Shown here: positions 1 to 11,320 of the stretch, piece after piece
How positions within the stretch are numbered: position 1 is the first letter of the stretch
Layout: each line of letters starts with the position of its first letter
Origin: Brachionus manjavacas
Taxonomy: Eukaryota; Rotifera; Eurotatoria; Ploima; Brachionidae
Assembly (NCBI GenBank): GCA_019054805.1
Contig: JAHQIY010000001.1
Location: 3,486,501 to 3,550,500, forward strand
Direction: 5' to 3'
Length of the DNA stretch: 64,000 bases
Notes under the pieces: generated by a model
Databases searched by the model: none
Told to the model about the DNA's origin: nothing
What the model saw: the letters and a program-made list of their open reading frames with translations, nothing else
Translations under genes and position numbers: made by a program

Positions 1-603
1 TTAACCCATTTTTAGACAAAATAATTCAAAGCAGTAATTAAACTCTAATTTCAAGAATTTATTTTCTTTTTTAAGTTTTTGAATTTGTACAATAAGACAA
101 TAAATGCAATTGAAACAAGATTATTAGTTGTTATTATGATCAATAATAATATTTTTTTATTTCTAACTTTATTCAATGATATAAAAATTTTTTTTACAGC
201 GATATTTTTAGATTTCTTTCTTACTATTGAAATTCTTTAAAAAAAATGTAATCATATATAGATGTTTAGGACAAATATGGCTATTTTTTAAATTAACCTT
301 GATTAAGTACTATCAAGAGTACCACATGACAATTTAAAAAAAATAAATTGAATGTATAATTGAAATTTAATAACGAAAAATAAACAAAAATTAATGTTTT
401 TATTAAAAATTGACTTAAAAATTTTATTCGGAACCGATCTATCTGTCTCGATAAAAAAAAATTTACAAAAAAGTGTCAAAGGAGATTTGACGAAAAATGA
501 CCATAATGACAAGACAGATAAATATATATTTATATATATATTTATTTATTTATTTATATTAATAAGTATAAGTGACTGTGAGACTTGGTTAAAAGAACCT
601 TTT
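1..603. other. AT-rich non-coding flank
   Basis: No gene is supported here. The short open frames on both strands at 303-621 are low-complexity and have no recognisable motif. A TATATA/TTTATTTA microsatellite lies at about 520-560. The stretch is the 3' flank of the minus-strand HEXIM-like gene that follows. Confidence 0.6.
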
Positions 604-1365
604 TCAAATAGAAGTCGATAAAAAGTTACTTAACTCATTCTCGTTGGTTAAATCCAGTTCACTTAACGACTTTTTTAACATTAGCATTTTACCATCCTGG
701 TCTTTAGATAAATTTTCTTTTCGTTTAATTTCTTGTGATTCATCAGTTTTTTTCACCGAAAAAAGGTTTCTTAACACTACTAAAGTCGGATCATTTTCGT
801 CGGTTTGATTCAGAGCTAAATTCCAATCGTTAGTAAATTGTTCTTGCTCATCAGGGCACACTTGATCTTTTAGAGGACCTCGACGCTTTGAATAGTCATA
901 CATCAAATACTGTGTCGTATTATATGGAGCTCTTAATTTATTCACATTTATAACTCTGTGTCTATTTTTACTTTTCAACATCTTTGACTTATAATACGGT
1001 TTTTGATTATTAATATTATTATTAAACTTATCTAGTCTAATGTTATTTTGACTCGTATTTATCCTAAAATTGTTACGATTTTTATTGTGACTATTAAAAT
1101 TAGAATAAGTACTGAACTGACGTGGTTTATTATTTAAAAAGTTTACCGATGACCAATCATGAGAATGTGTATTCGAGTAATTTCGTACCGCGTTTTGTGT
1201 GTGAAACATGTCGATATTTTTTGTTTTAAATTGAAATTGATGAATTGCTAATTTGTCTTGATTATGAAATTGATTGAATGACTTGTGCTTTTTCTTTTTG
1301 TTCGTCCAATTACGTGTCTGCAGGTTGTGAACTGGTGAAAGAATACTCATAATTCTTAGTTTCAT
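604..1365 (-). CDS. HEXIM: HEXIM-like P-TEFb inhibitor
   Basis: A single-exon protein of 253 residues. Residues 146-155 read APYNTTQYLM, which carries the PYNT motif that HEXIM proteins use to contact P-TEFb (CDK9/cyclin T). Just before it is a basic stretch, KPYYKSKMLKSKNRHR (122-137), in the place of the HEXIM arginine-rich 7SK-binding region, with the same KPYYK core. The N-terminal 120 residues are Asn/His/Lys-rich and low in complexity. After the motif come a short acidic patch (about 171-192) and a Lys/Glu/Leu tail. The long C-terminal coiled coil of vertebrate HEXIM1, which mediates dimers and cyclin T binding, is not obvious, so this is a reduced or divergent form. By family knowledge it would be a nuclear protein that, with 7SK RNA, holds P-TEFb inactive and restrains RNA polymerase II pause release. 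An alternative start is Met6. The PYNT block is seen; the function is inferred. Confidence 0.78.
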   Translation of the reverse strand: MKLRIMSILSPVHNLQTRNWTNKKKKHKSFNQFHNQDKLAIHQFQFKTKNIDMFHTQNAVRNYSNTHSHDWSSVNFLNNKPRQFSTYSNFNSHNKNRNNFRINTSQNNIRLDKFNNNINNQKPYYKSKMLKSKNRHRVINVNKLRAPYNTTQYLMYDYSKRRGPLKDQVCPDEQEQFTNDWNLALNQTDENDPTLVVLRNLFSVKKTDESQEIKRKENLSKDQDGKMLMLKKSLSELDLTNENELSNFLSTSI

Positions 1366-4300
1366 TCAGTTTTAAGTAGAAAGATATGAAAAAAATTTTC
1401 TATCTTTTTGTTTGATTATTTCGTTCTATATTTGGCTATATAGAAGAAAAAGGGAGAGAGTTTTTTGTTTATTGGGCGTTCTGTAGTTTTGTTAGTTTTT
1501 GAAATTTTATAAGAATAAAATAAAATGAAACTTAACTATTTATAGCACTTTTTCTAGTCAGTCAAGAGGACCAGCCATTTAGAGCTAGTTTGATCTGGTT
1601 GGTTGAAAATTTTTCCAATAAAATTTTCACAATAGTCTAGCAACACTAGTCTGTAAAGACTACGATATTTTAAGAAAAGTTGAATGTTAAGCAATACATT
1701 TTGATAGTTGAATTTAGTTCGACGAATCAAATTTGGGGTAATAAATTACGTTGTTTTTAGAACAGAGGGGTTTCCAAGAGGTCCTAAAACAATTTTTAAG
1801 ATGAACCCAAAATTATTTTGTTCAGATCCGCCTCTAAATTAATTGAATAAATTATTAAAATTTCACATCCAAAGCTTCTAATGATATATTCAAATCTCTT
1901 TCTTGTAAAATTTCTCTAGATCACTTTCATTAGAAATATCGCATAGCAACTTATAACCTTGAGAATGATCCTTACCTCAAACCTAGTTTAACTGATAACA
2001 TAAAATCAAAATTTTTGCCAAAAAAGCTTTTGACATTATATTTTATGCTAATGTAATTCAACGCAAGAAAAAGTCATATTTCTTTTTTTTGTTGTTTAAA
2101 TCATATATTCAGCATGTGAACTTAACTAGACAGTTTTGAAATTTATTTTTCATCTGAAAGACTTGATTTTTTATACTAAGTTAAAAAAGTTTTAAGCGAT
2201 TTTTTTAATTTAAGTTTTTAATTTTATTTAGGTAATTTTAAATTTTTGATTTGCATTTTGGTCAAAGGAGGTGATCAAATGTAAAAAAAATGTCATGACC
2301 GATTTTGATCAATTCGGGAGATTTGATGTTTGCTCAGGTTTTTAAGATATGAACAAAATGCGTGAGTGTTCGCAACAAACACGATTTAGTCCTATTTAAT
2401 TTATTTTTCGCATCATCAGTTTTGCGAAAAACTTGGTCAAAAATTAATTAAATCGTAAAATTCAAAAAATCATTTATAGGACTTGAATGCGGAGTGAGAG
2501 AAAGAGGAGAAAAAATAATTACAGAAATTGTTTAGAAATAATGGAATTTAATTTAAATCTGGGTTAAAATTAGCATAATAAATTGCAACAAACAAGTTGC
2601 AAATCCTTTTGAACCAAAATAAGAAGCCCCAAATCGAATGACTACTAATTTTAAAACAAAAATCTCTGAGATATTTTAATAAATGTTTTGCTAAACTTGT
2701 ACTAGTTTAATAAATATTTGACAATTTCTTTAGAAAAAAAGCATCGATTTTCACTTGAACTATCCAAGTCTAATATTAACTCCATCTTTTAACGACAGTA
2801 TTAATTCAAGCTTTCAGAAAATCTTCATTGATAATTATGACGATCAGATCTTTTCATAATTATCAATATTTATAATTAATAAATCGATTTTTGAAATTTG
2901 GGAATTTAAGATTTATTGCTCACGTGACACACTTTTTTCTAATCAATTCATCTTTAGAGCTGATTTGAGAAATTCCGATTATTCCAGTTGACATTTTTAG
3001 ACAGAAATTCAGACATAATCGGAAGTGTTTGAATTTTGAATATTTAATTCTAAACTTTACATTATTTCAAATAAAATTACAACAATTTTAGTATTTTTTA
3101 TATTCAAAAAATAAAACATTATTAATGAACAATTAATAATTTGATAGTATCATCTCGAAATAATGATTAAAAGCAATTTAATTTCTTTTTGTCAAGCTTG
3201 GAATTTTTTCCAAAAGTTTTATTAAATTTTCAATTGTATTATTTTGTAGTTTTTAAATTGGTATTACAAAATTTTACGCTTTCTTATTTAGCTTAATAAC
3301 AATTTGCCCCATGCTTCCCAAAAGGGTAGAAGGGAAGACGTTTATCTAATTTAAAGGTATCAATTTTATAAATCATTATAAATAATTCTAATCAAATACA
3401 GAATCCAGAATGACAGGCTTTTCCAAAAAAAAATTCAATAAATAAACAACTGAACTACAAAACAAGAATAAATTTTTAGTTCTCTAAATCTTAATAAGAT
3501 CGAATGATTTTAGAATTTTTGATCATAGACTGATAAAATTTCTTTTTTATAAAATTCTGAATGTATTTTTATTTATTTTTAAATTCAAAGGTTGTTTAAA
3601 AATTGAAAAATTAAGGACTTTTTATATAAATAATTGTATAACTTTTGAAAGTTTTACCTTTCAATAACTAGAGTGTAAATGAAATAATATTTTTAGTTAT
3701 AATTATGTTTAAGTTTAATTAACTGAAATTCATTTTGGAATTTAAACAGATTTTTAATTTTAATTTTAAAGAAATACAACGAATGTTTAAACATAATTTT
3801 GTTTCTATTTTTCTTTGATTTCTTTAATTTAAAAAAAAATAATGAGGTAAAAAAATTTAATAAAAACTGCTAAAAAAAATTAGATATCATAAGATTCATA
3901 TTTTCAATCAACCAAAACTAAGCTTCAAAAAATTTTATCATACATTTCTCCAAAAAAATAATTTTGATTAGATTAAAGTGATTGAGAATTAAAAAAAAAT
4001 TGAAAAAATTTTCAGTTACGTGAAAATTAAATGCAGAAGAGAAGATTATGAAGAGGAAATTACAAAAAATAAACAATAATTATCTAAAAAGATGTGATTT
4101 AAAAATTTAATTATTTTTTAATTTTTAAAAAAGAACACTAACAAAAACATTAGAACAACAGAAAAACTTCAAGATTCATATAAAAATATTTATTTCTACT
4201 TTTGTAATTGAAAACATTATTCAAATTCTTTAAAAAACGAATTAAAAATTTTCAATATTTAAATCCCAAAAACTCCAAAAAAAGTTGAACAAAAAAGTAT

Positions 4301-4771
4301 TTTATTTAATTGTTAAAGTGATTTTAATTATTTTAAAAAATAAACAATAATTTGATTTTTTTCGTATTTTTAGAAATATAAAAGCGGACGATAAATATTG
4401 AAATAATTTTCTTACCTTGCTAGCATGCGTTGCCAAACTGTAATTTTGGTTTTAAACTATTTTCCATCAATTTTAAATAATTAATTTTTAAATTTTTTAG
4501 AACTATTTCTTTTAAAAAAGCTTAATTTAGAGACACCGGCACAAAATTTGGTACATTTATTGAAACATGCTACCAAAAATAACAAAACTTTCACCAAAGA
4601 TCATTGGGATAATAAAACGAGAGAATATTTAAAATATATTTATTTATTCAAATTTATGAATAAGAATATCTTAATTTCCAAAAGTTCTTATCAATTATTT
4701 TATCAAATTTAGCTCTTTTATTAGTTAATATATAGACTAGAATTTAGTCAAATTAAAACTAATGCCAAACA
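1366..4771. other. AT-rich intergenic region
   Basis: About 3.4 kb with no gene I can support. It should hold the promoter of the minus-strand HEXIM-like gene (just right of 1365) and that of the PEX11-like gene starting at 4772. No tRNA, long repeat or splice-bounded exon was seen. A short string ATCCGCCTCTAAATTAATTG near 1826-1845 resembles one near 56.17 kb. Confidence 0.5.
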
Positions 4772-5231
4772 ATGTCTAGAGTTGATAGAATTTTAGCTGG
4801 TTTAGCTACTTATAGTGGAAGAGACGCATGCATTCGGATAACATCATATATTTTTCTTTTTCTTTACGGCTTGCTCATTGATTTGGACCAAAAAAATCCA
4901 AGAAACAACTCATGGCTTGTTCAAAATTTACTTTTGTTCTTCTCGATTGAAAAATTGGTTCAAATGTCAGCCTCATTTAGGGTTTTAGCCAAACAATTTT
5001 CCACTACACGGATAATTGTTCGATTCTTTGATGACGTACCTACCATACATCAGTTCTACAAATATTACGTTAAAACTTTTAGAACACCGACGGATAAAAA
5101 TAAAAAATATATTCCTTTGGTAAGATTTAAATTTAATTATAATAAAATATTTTAAAATTTTTTGCTTAAATCTATATTAGGTATTTATCTTAACTTTGAA
5201 GCTTTTACTTGCTGTTAACTCTTTATATTAA
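4772..5231 (+). CDS. PEX11-gamma-like unit 1 (short product or alternative first exon)
   Basis: Exon 4772-5119 encodes 116 residues that match the N-terminal half of PEX11-gamma: YSGRD near the start, then a membrane-prone segment and the RFFDD block (compare RLFDD in the family). A donor GTAAGA follows at 5120 in phase 0. The nearest acceptor (TATATTAG, ends 5180) gives a second exon 5181-5231 with a hydrophobic 16-residue tail and stop, for a 132-residue protein that lacks the C-terminal half. The phase-0 donor could instead join the shared-looking exon at 5684, which would give a full PEX11-gamma from an alternative first exon. PEX11 proteins are peroxisomal membrane proteins that elongate and divide peroxisomes. 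The second PEX11 unit starts 59 bp downstream and is about as similar as a diverged paralogue. Family membership is firm; the 3' structure is uncertain. Confidence 0.72.
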
Positions 5232-5289
5232 ACTGTTTATCAATACGAGATAAGCATTTATTGAGCGTTGTTTTTAAGATTATCCAAAA

Positions 5290-6206
5290 ATGGCAGCTAA
5301 AAAAAACAATAGTCCAAAAGAGGAATCTAAACCGATTCCAGCTGAACCTGTTTACCAGGAAAGCTATCTCCTGCAAAAGTTGTCTATAATTACAGATAAT
5401 TTGGAGACATATCAGGGTCGGGACACTGTCATAACTCTTCTGCATTATATAGCCCTAATTATTGCTGATCTATGCACCTATTTTCGGTGGGCCAGGAAAA
5501 AAAAATTAAGCAAACTATTTGTTAATATGTTCATTCAACTATCGAGCTGTCGTGTCATGCTAAGAATATTTGATGACTTTAGCGCCATTAGAGAGTATTA
5601 CAGGTTTTATAAAAATGAAAAATTAAAAGTCAGACTAGTTCAATTGAATGAGAAATTTTGTATTCTATTTTTTTTTTTTTAAGAAAACGATGAATCCTTA
5701 TGTGAAATGGGTGACCACAATAAATTTAATTTTTTGGATTTTGTACAACCCGTTTGAACATTTGGGCTGGCTGGGCGAGCTTAAGGTTGTTGATGTGGAT
5801 CACGAGTCCTGGTATTTTTACACAAATATCGCTTGGGCCGGTGGACTTTTTACTTCAGTTTTGCTCAACTTTAATGTGGTAGTTTTATATTATATGCAAA
5901 TGGAAAACAAAGCAAAGAGAGAAGATGACAAAAATTACGAGTTAATGACATAATTACTTTATTTAAAATTTTTTTAATTAATTTTTTATTTATTAAAAAA
6001 CCAGTTCTTCGAAAATAATTAGCAAAACGCAAATGACACAAGCAGCTATGATTGCTTTTAGGGATTTTTTGGACTGGTCAATTGCAATACATTTTATGCC
6101 AGATGGATTTTTATGGTCTGGCAAATTGCACTATTATCAAGTCGGTTTGATTGGAGTTTGTTCTTCATTCTGTCGAGTACATACTTATGTAATAAATAGA
6201 CAATAA
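5290..6206 (+). CDS. PEX11G: Peroxisomal membrane protein PEX11-gamma
   Basis: Three exons give about 259-265 residues (human PEX11-gamma is about 240). Exon 1 is 5290-5628, with YQGRD near the start and the SCRVMLRIFDD block. Intron 1 is 5629-5683; its donor GTCAGA is weak but keeps phase 0, and the acceptor TTTTTTAAG is strong. Exon 2 is 5684-5940 and has YNPFEHLGW, the counterpart of the family's YYPCEHVAW. Intron 2 starts at 5941 (GTTAAT) and ends at 6004 or 6022, both in phase 2. Exon 3 runs to the stop at 6204-6206 and has DFLDWSIAIHFMPDGFLWSG, matching the C-terminal membrane region of PEX11-gamma. It acts in the peroxisomal membrane in elongation and fission. An acceptor-like GTTTTTAAG lies 12 bases before the ATG. 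The weak first donor is the main doubt. Confidence 0.85.
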
Positions 6207-6441
6207 AAACCGTCCTTGTCGAAACCTTTACCCGGCATACTAATTACTATTAGTTTTTAGTTAATATACTATTTATTTAAAATAAAATGTATTTTGAATA
6301 TTTTTTTGATTTTGCTTGATTTTTTCTACAATTTATAAGATTATTTTCCAAGACAAATTTTAACTCTTCAACAAGAAAATTTTAAATTTTGATGATTTTA
6401 AATTTATTTCTATTCATCTTATAAAATCCTCAAAATTCAAC

Positions 6442-6663
6442 ATGGATAGTGTTTATATAAGAGATTCGAATTTGGTCGATATTGTAGATAAAGAATGGAT
6501 TATGGACAAAATACCCTTTGCTGATATTAATGTTCCATTAGACGAGCTACCTGACAACGAATTAAACGAGCTAAATGGACAGATTGCTCAAACAGCCAAA
6601 GAATTCGAAATGAAATGGAACGAAACCGGCTTAGCTCAAACATGGGTCATTATAAATCAATGA
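6442..6663 (+). CDS. ANAPC13: Anaphase-promoting complex subunit 13
   Basis: A single-exon protein of 73 residues, the usual length for APC13/Swm1 (74 in human). It matches along its length: MDS start, RD at 7-8, an LVDIVDKEW segment, DKIPFADINVP, then LDELPDNE and EMKW near the C-terminus, all in the family order. APC13 is a small extended subunit that braces the TPR subunits of the anaphase-promoting complex, a nuclear and cytoplasmic ubiquitin ligase that drives mitotic exit. It follows the PEX11 unit on the same strand after 235 bp and faces the minus-strand SOCS-box gene. No introns. The match to the small family is close enough that I see no other candidate. Confidence 0.93.
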   Translation: MDSVYIRDSNLVDIVDKEWIMDKIPFADINVPLDELPDNELNELNGQIAQTAKEFEMKWNETGLAQTWVIINQ

Positions 6664-7374
6664 AAATTGAAACTTTTAATTAATTTTTGGACATTTAAAA
6701 ATTTCTTATTAAAAATTTATCAAAAATTGTATGATTTAAAATTTGTCAAATTTGTCTAGAATAATTATTGGGTTTTAAAGAGTTAATATTTATTTTAAAT
6801 TGAATTAAGTGTGACGACAAGCGAGTTAAAAATTTCAGTAAAAAGGAAATTTCGAAAGTAATTTAAATGACGCAATAAATTTTCTTCTTTAGAGATTTAC
6901 AGTTGCTTTGGTTTTCTAAAAGATAAACAATTATATTACGGATTTTTGAAAATTAAATTTATTTCGAAATTAAATTTAAAAGACTTTGATTTGGTTTTCT
7001 TTATAGGCTTCATTTTATGATGGTGCCAGTATAAATTTTGACATATAAATTAATGTAATATGGTGCATCACTTTTTTAAATACAAAAAAATTCTCTTATT
7101 TATTTAAAGTTTGATATATTTGCTACCCATTTACCTGATCATTAAAATTAAATAAAAAAAATTAATTATTCAATTTTGAAATTTTACTTTGAAAATAAGA
7201 CTTTAAATCAAAATAGTTACAAGACAATAAAGTTTTTCTTTAAAAAAAATAATTTTGTTTATTAATTTTTGTTTAAATTAATAATAATAAAAAAAATTAA
7301 CTAAAAATAATACTTGAATAAGAATTAATCTTGATGTTTAGATAAAAAAATTTTCCCAAAAAATTAACAATTAT
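6664..7374. other. Convergent intergenic spacer
   Basis: An AT-rich spacer between two converging genes (ANAPC13 on + and the SOCS-box gene on -). It must hold both 3' ends. CAATAAATT occurs at about 6874 and could serve as a poly(A) signal, but such strings are frequent by chance at this base composition. No open frame of note. Confidence 0.5.
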
Positions 7375-8679
7375 TCAAATCTTCTTGTTAACAATATTGA
7401 AATTTAGCAAATTTTTATATTTTACATAATAACTAGTCAGTTCGTTTTCAAAGAGAATAAATTTTTTGACATCTTTGGATAATGGTAGTTTACTAACATT
7501 TTTTCGGTTGTACTCTTTCATTGAATTTTTTATCCTTATTCGGCAAAGATTTGTCAATTTAAGTGGAAAAACTTGTTCACTATTCTCTCTAATCATGCTT
7601 AGAGTATTCTGGTAATAATTTTTTTCCAAGCTGTACTCATTGTGATCCATTAGGGAGTCAACTTGCTTGTTCACAAAGCTTTCATACTCCACATAGTCTC
7701 TTTGGGTGAATAAACCTGTCAAAATATAAGCTTCGAAAAGAAGCAATATCATTTGGTTTAGCTCTAAGGCCCGGGTAATATGTTTCTTTAGAACTCTATT
7801 CTCTTCACGCGGACTTGACTGAGTGTAATAGATTACATACTCTAAATGGTAGAGAGTGTACATCATAGCCAAAAAGTAATTTAAATACTCAATTCGACTT
7901 GATCCAAACTTGGTCGAATCGTCCAATTTATACTTGTATATAACCAGACAATTCCACAAAATATTATCTTTATAGTTGCTGATTAGGGAGTCATAATTGA
8001 GAAAGACCTGAGTCTGATAATTTTTTTTCAAATTGAGAATCATGTCTATCTCAATGGGACTGAATTCATTTAATTCGCGAATACTAAAAATATCAAAATA
8101 AAATGGCATTAGAAACATGCCTACTGTACATGGAAGTAGTGAGTTATCTCGCAGAAATTTGCCATGAAGCGGATTGTTCTGGTAATGAGTCAACAATTTG
8201 GATATTTTTCGCACTACTGTAAAATTATAAAAATTATTATCATTTAAATTTGGAGTGGGCATTTTGACCAAGCGACTGTAAGCAAATACATCGAATGGAC
8301 ATTTGATACCATTGGCAAAATTATTTTCCATTAAAAAAACTAAAGTATCTTTTTTAATTAAATTTAAATGACTAAGATTGTATTTTAGAAAATTTGATCG
8401 TTCAATTTTTAGTGTCTCTATGTCATTTTGTGATTGTAAATCTTCCAAATCGATTGAGTTCAAATTTTTACAAATTTTATCAGATGAATCGAAGTTGGAC
8501 TTAAGATTCAATGAAGCATTTTTGATCGAGATGGTTTTGGAAAGCTCGAGTCTGAAGCATTCATTTAGATCGTTTGGTGTCATTCGGCACTTTTTGCTCT
8601 TTATTTCTTGATCCTCATCTGAACTTGGAAAATTCAGACGACGATTTAACACCACATGCTTCCTTCTATCTTCACTCAT
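7375..8679 (-). CDS. SOCS-box protein of unknown class
   Basis: A single-exon protein of 434 residues. Near the C-terminus (about 373-411) is a SOCS-box pattern: FPLKLTNLCRIRI, a spacer, then LPLSKDVKKFILFE. This matches the family's Leu-x-x-LCR start (BC box, elongin B/C contact) and the LPLP-like Cul5-box core, with Ser in place of the second Pro. No SH2, ankyrin, WD40 or SPRY domain is visible in the preceding 370 residues, which are Leu/Asn/Tyr-rich and probably helical (about 100-370), with a basic, disordered N-terminus (1-60). By analogy it would recruit an elongin-cullin-5 ubiquitin ligase to a substrate that I cannot name. It converges with ANAPC13. The box is a good visual match; everything else is unassigned. 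Confidence 0.65.
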   Translation of the reverse strand: MSEDRRKHVVLNRRLNFPSSDEDQEIKSKKCRMTPNDLNECFRLELSKTISIKNASLNLKSNFDSSDKICKNLNSIDLEDLQSQNDIETLKIERSNFLKYNLSHLNLIKKDTLVFLMENNFANGIKCPFDVFAYSRLVKMPTPNLNDNNFYNFTVVRKISKLLTHYQNNPLHGKFLRDNSLLPCTVGMFLMPFYFDIFSIRELNEFSPIEIDMILNLKKNYQTQVFLNYDSLISNYKDNILWNCLVIYKYKLDDSTKFGSSRIEYLNYFLAMMYTLYHLEYVIYYTQSSPREENRVLKKHITRALELNQMILLLFEAYILTGLFTQRDYVEYESFVNKQVDSLMDHNEYSLEKNYYQNTLSMIRENSEQVFPLKLTNLCRIRIKNSMKEYNRKNVSKLPLSKDVKKFILFENELTSYYVKYKNLLNFNIVNKKI

Positions 8680-11320
8680 TTCTAAACAATAAATATTTTA
8701 ATATGTTAATTTTTATTAAGATTAAAGAAATAACTAGTTAATTTATTTATGAAGAGTTTTAAAAATTTTTGTTCTATCATGATGAGACTTTGACATTTTT
8801 AGCTGATAAGATTGTGAAAAATTTATTGGAAAAATAATTTATTTTCTAAAAAGCGAACACCAGTAATTTAATCACTTTTGAACAATAACTAATAAGAAAA
8901 ATAATCTTAACAATTTTTAAATTTTTAAAAATATTCTCAATTTCAAATTAAAGTATGAAATTATTAATTAATTCTTGGTCACGTAGAGGATAATGTGATC
9001 CAGCGTGGCATCAAATTTAAAAAAGGATTAGTTTACTTGGAATGAAAAATGGCTTCTAATTAGGGCTGTTTAAATCTTCTCGAAGAAGCTCTAAACAAAA
9101 AATCCACAACATAATTAAAACATATTTTATTAATCAACTTTTTATGATTATTTATTTTTGAAAAAAAGATTTTTGAATGAATAATACCAAGTAATAAATA
9201 GGGTATTGGAATAGCTTTAAAAAAAATGGCAACTAAGTTTTTTTTTAGCGAAATAAAAGAATAGGTACTTGATATTATAATGCATTAACTAAAATATAAA
9301 TAAATTTTGACTAGATTTAAATCACAATTTTTCGAAATAAAGTTTCAAAGCAGTTGACTTCGATTGTGAGAATTCACCGCTGATTTTATCAAGTAAATAA
9401 TTGAAATTTAAATCTTTTTACATATAACTCTTTTAAATTAAATTCAAATTTTATTTTTACTGCAATTAAACTAAATAAATATTTTTTTAAAATTTACAAA
9501 AAAAGAATTAAATAAATCATAATTTTTCTTTATAACAAGATAGTAGAAATTGAAAATTACAAATTTAAAAATTTAGTAAGTCAGACTTAACTTTTTGAAC
9601 TAAGAAAATAGCTACCATATATTGAAAATACATTTTATGTAAATATAATTTTATGAAAATCGGTATCTACTCCAAAATTTAAATCTGAACTTGTTGACTC
9701 GCAAGACTCATTAACAACGCAATTTATTAATATTCTAGGGTCAAAATGATGGATATTTTTCAAGCTTAAAGACCCTCAGTGTTTAAAAATAAACCTTTTA
9801 ATTAGAACATAAACTAAACCAACTAAAATAAAGTAAAAATATTTGTACAAAATAAAGAACAAAATAATTTCAATTTTTCAAGATGAAGGATTTAGCCATT
9901 TTATAGCTGAGTAAACAAAACCTCATTAAAAAATCGTGACTTAAATTTTATTTTAGCTTGGAAACTTTGTGAAATTTAATCCCAAATTAAAAGATTTAGC
10001 GTCAGAAATTTTTGCCCAAATTTAAATAAAAATCGTTTAGCTTGTGTTACTTGGTTTACATTTGAAACAGTTGTAAATGTAATAAATATGGATTAATTTT
10101 TGTACCATCTCAAAAAAAATTAAAGTTTTGTTTAAAAATTAACTTACAAAATTTTTTTAATATTTACAATAACAGAATTGAAATACTTAAATTAAAACCT
10201 ATTTGCTTTTTCTACAGATTCTCTTTATTTCTACAAGTTTCTTATTAAAACGTGAGAATTAAGGTTACATGTAGCATAATCAGAAGTATGAGTTGGAAAA
10301 ATCCAGAAAAGTAAAAAAAAAAAAGCATCGTAAAATGGTGAAAAAACCCATGGAAATTTAGTAAATATTAATTATTGTTCACTGTTTATCTAAGCATCTT
10401 GAAACATCCATTGTCAAAAGGTCCAATTTTGTCATTATTCATTTAAAAACAAAAGTTACTATTAAAAAATTTAATTTTTTTAGTTGAAATATGAGTATAA
10501 ATAATGAGTATATATTTAATTGAATTATTTTTCAAGCATAATTTTGATATATATTATCTTAATAGAGAATCAACAAAAAAAAAAAAATAATAATAAAAAA
10601 TAAGTGGAGTTGAAAATTTGAAAATCAAAATTTTTACTCAAAGCTCATTTTTGATTAAAAATTGCAGTAATCAATCATCTCAAAGAAAAGGTGAATTTTT
10701 GGAGCTTAATTTTGAAATTAGATTTTATTGATAAATTTTCCTTGATGAACTTTAAAATTCATTTTCTGAATAGAAATTAATTATGAAAGTTTGTTTAAAA
10801 TTAATTCTTTGTCTTTGAGCTTTAAGTCAAAAAATTAAATTTATTTCTCAATAAATAATATGTTTTATGAAAATTTCCTAAATTTTTATTTAAATAAAAA
10901 GTTAATAAAAAAAAATAATGTGAAAAATTTTTCGGTGCTTCTAGTACTAAAATGAAAATTCAAATGTAATTATGAATTATTTTGAATTGTTGATAATATT
11001 TTTTCGCTCTCAGTTTCTAAATAGAGGACCTAATACTTCCAGTTTTAATCAAAATTCATCCAAAATAAAAAAATTTATTAGTACTAAATGATATTTAAAA
11101 AAAAATTTCTTGAGGATAAAAACAGTTCACTTTAACAATTGTATAAAAAAATATTTTCTTTAATTTTAACAATCAAAAATTTCTCAATAAACGCCATTAA
11201 AAAATGATTAATTCAAAGTGGTAACAAGTTAAATACCGATTTCAAGTTATTAATCTTTTTCCAATTATTCTAATAATAGACTAAAAAAATATTATACACT
11301 CAAGGATATACAATTTTATT
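8680..11320. other. AT-rich intergenic region
   Basis: About 2.6 kb with no supported gene. It holds the promoter of the SOCS-box gene at its left end and the 3' end of the CEP170-like gene at its right end. Long homopolymer A/T runs are common. No tRNA, CRISPR or long repeat was seen. Confidence 0.5.

Noticed and set aside
394-621. Small open frames at the left end
   Set aside because: Low complexity, on both strands at once, no motif and no splice context.
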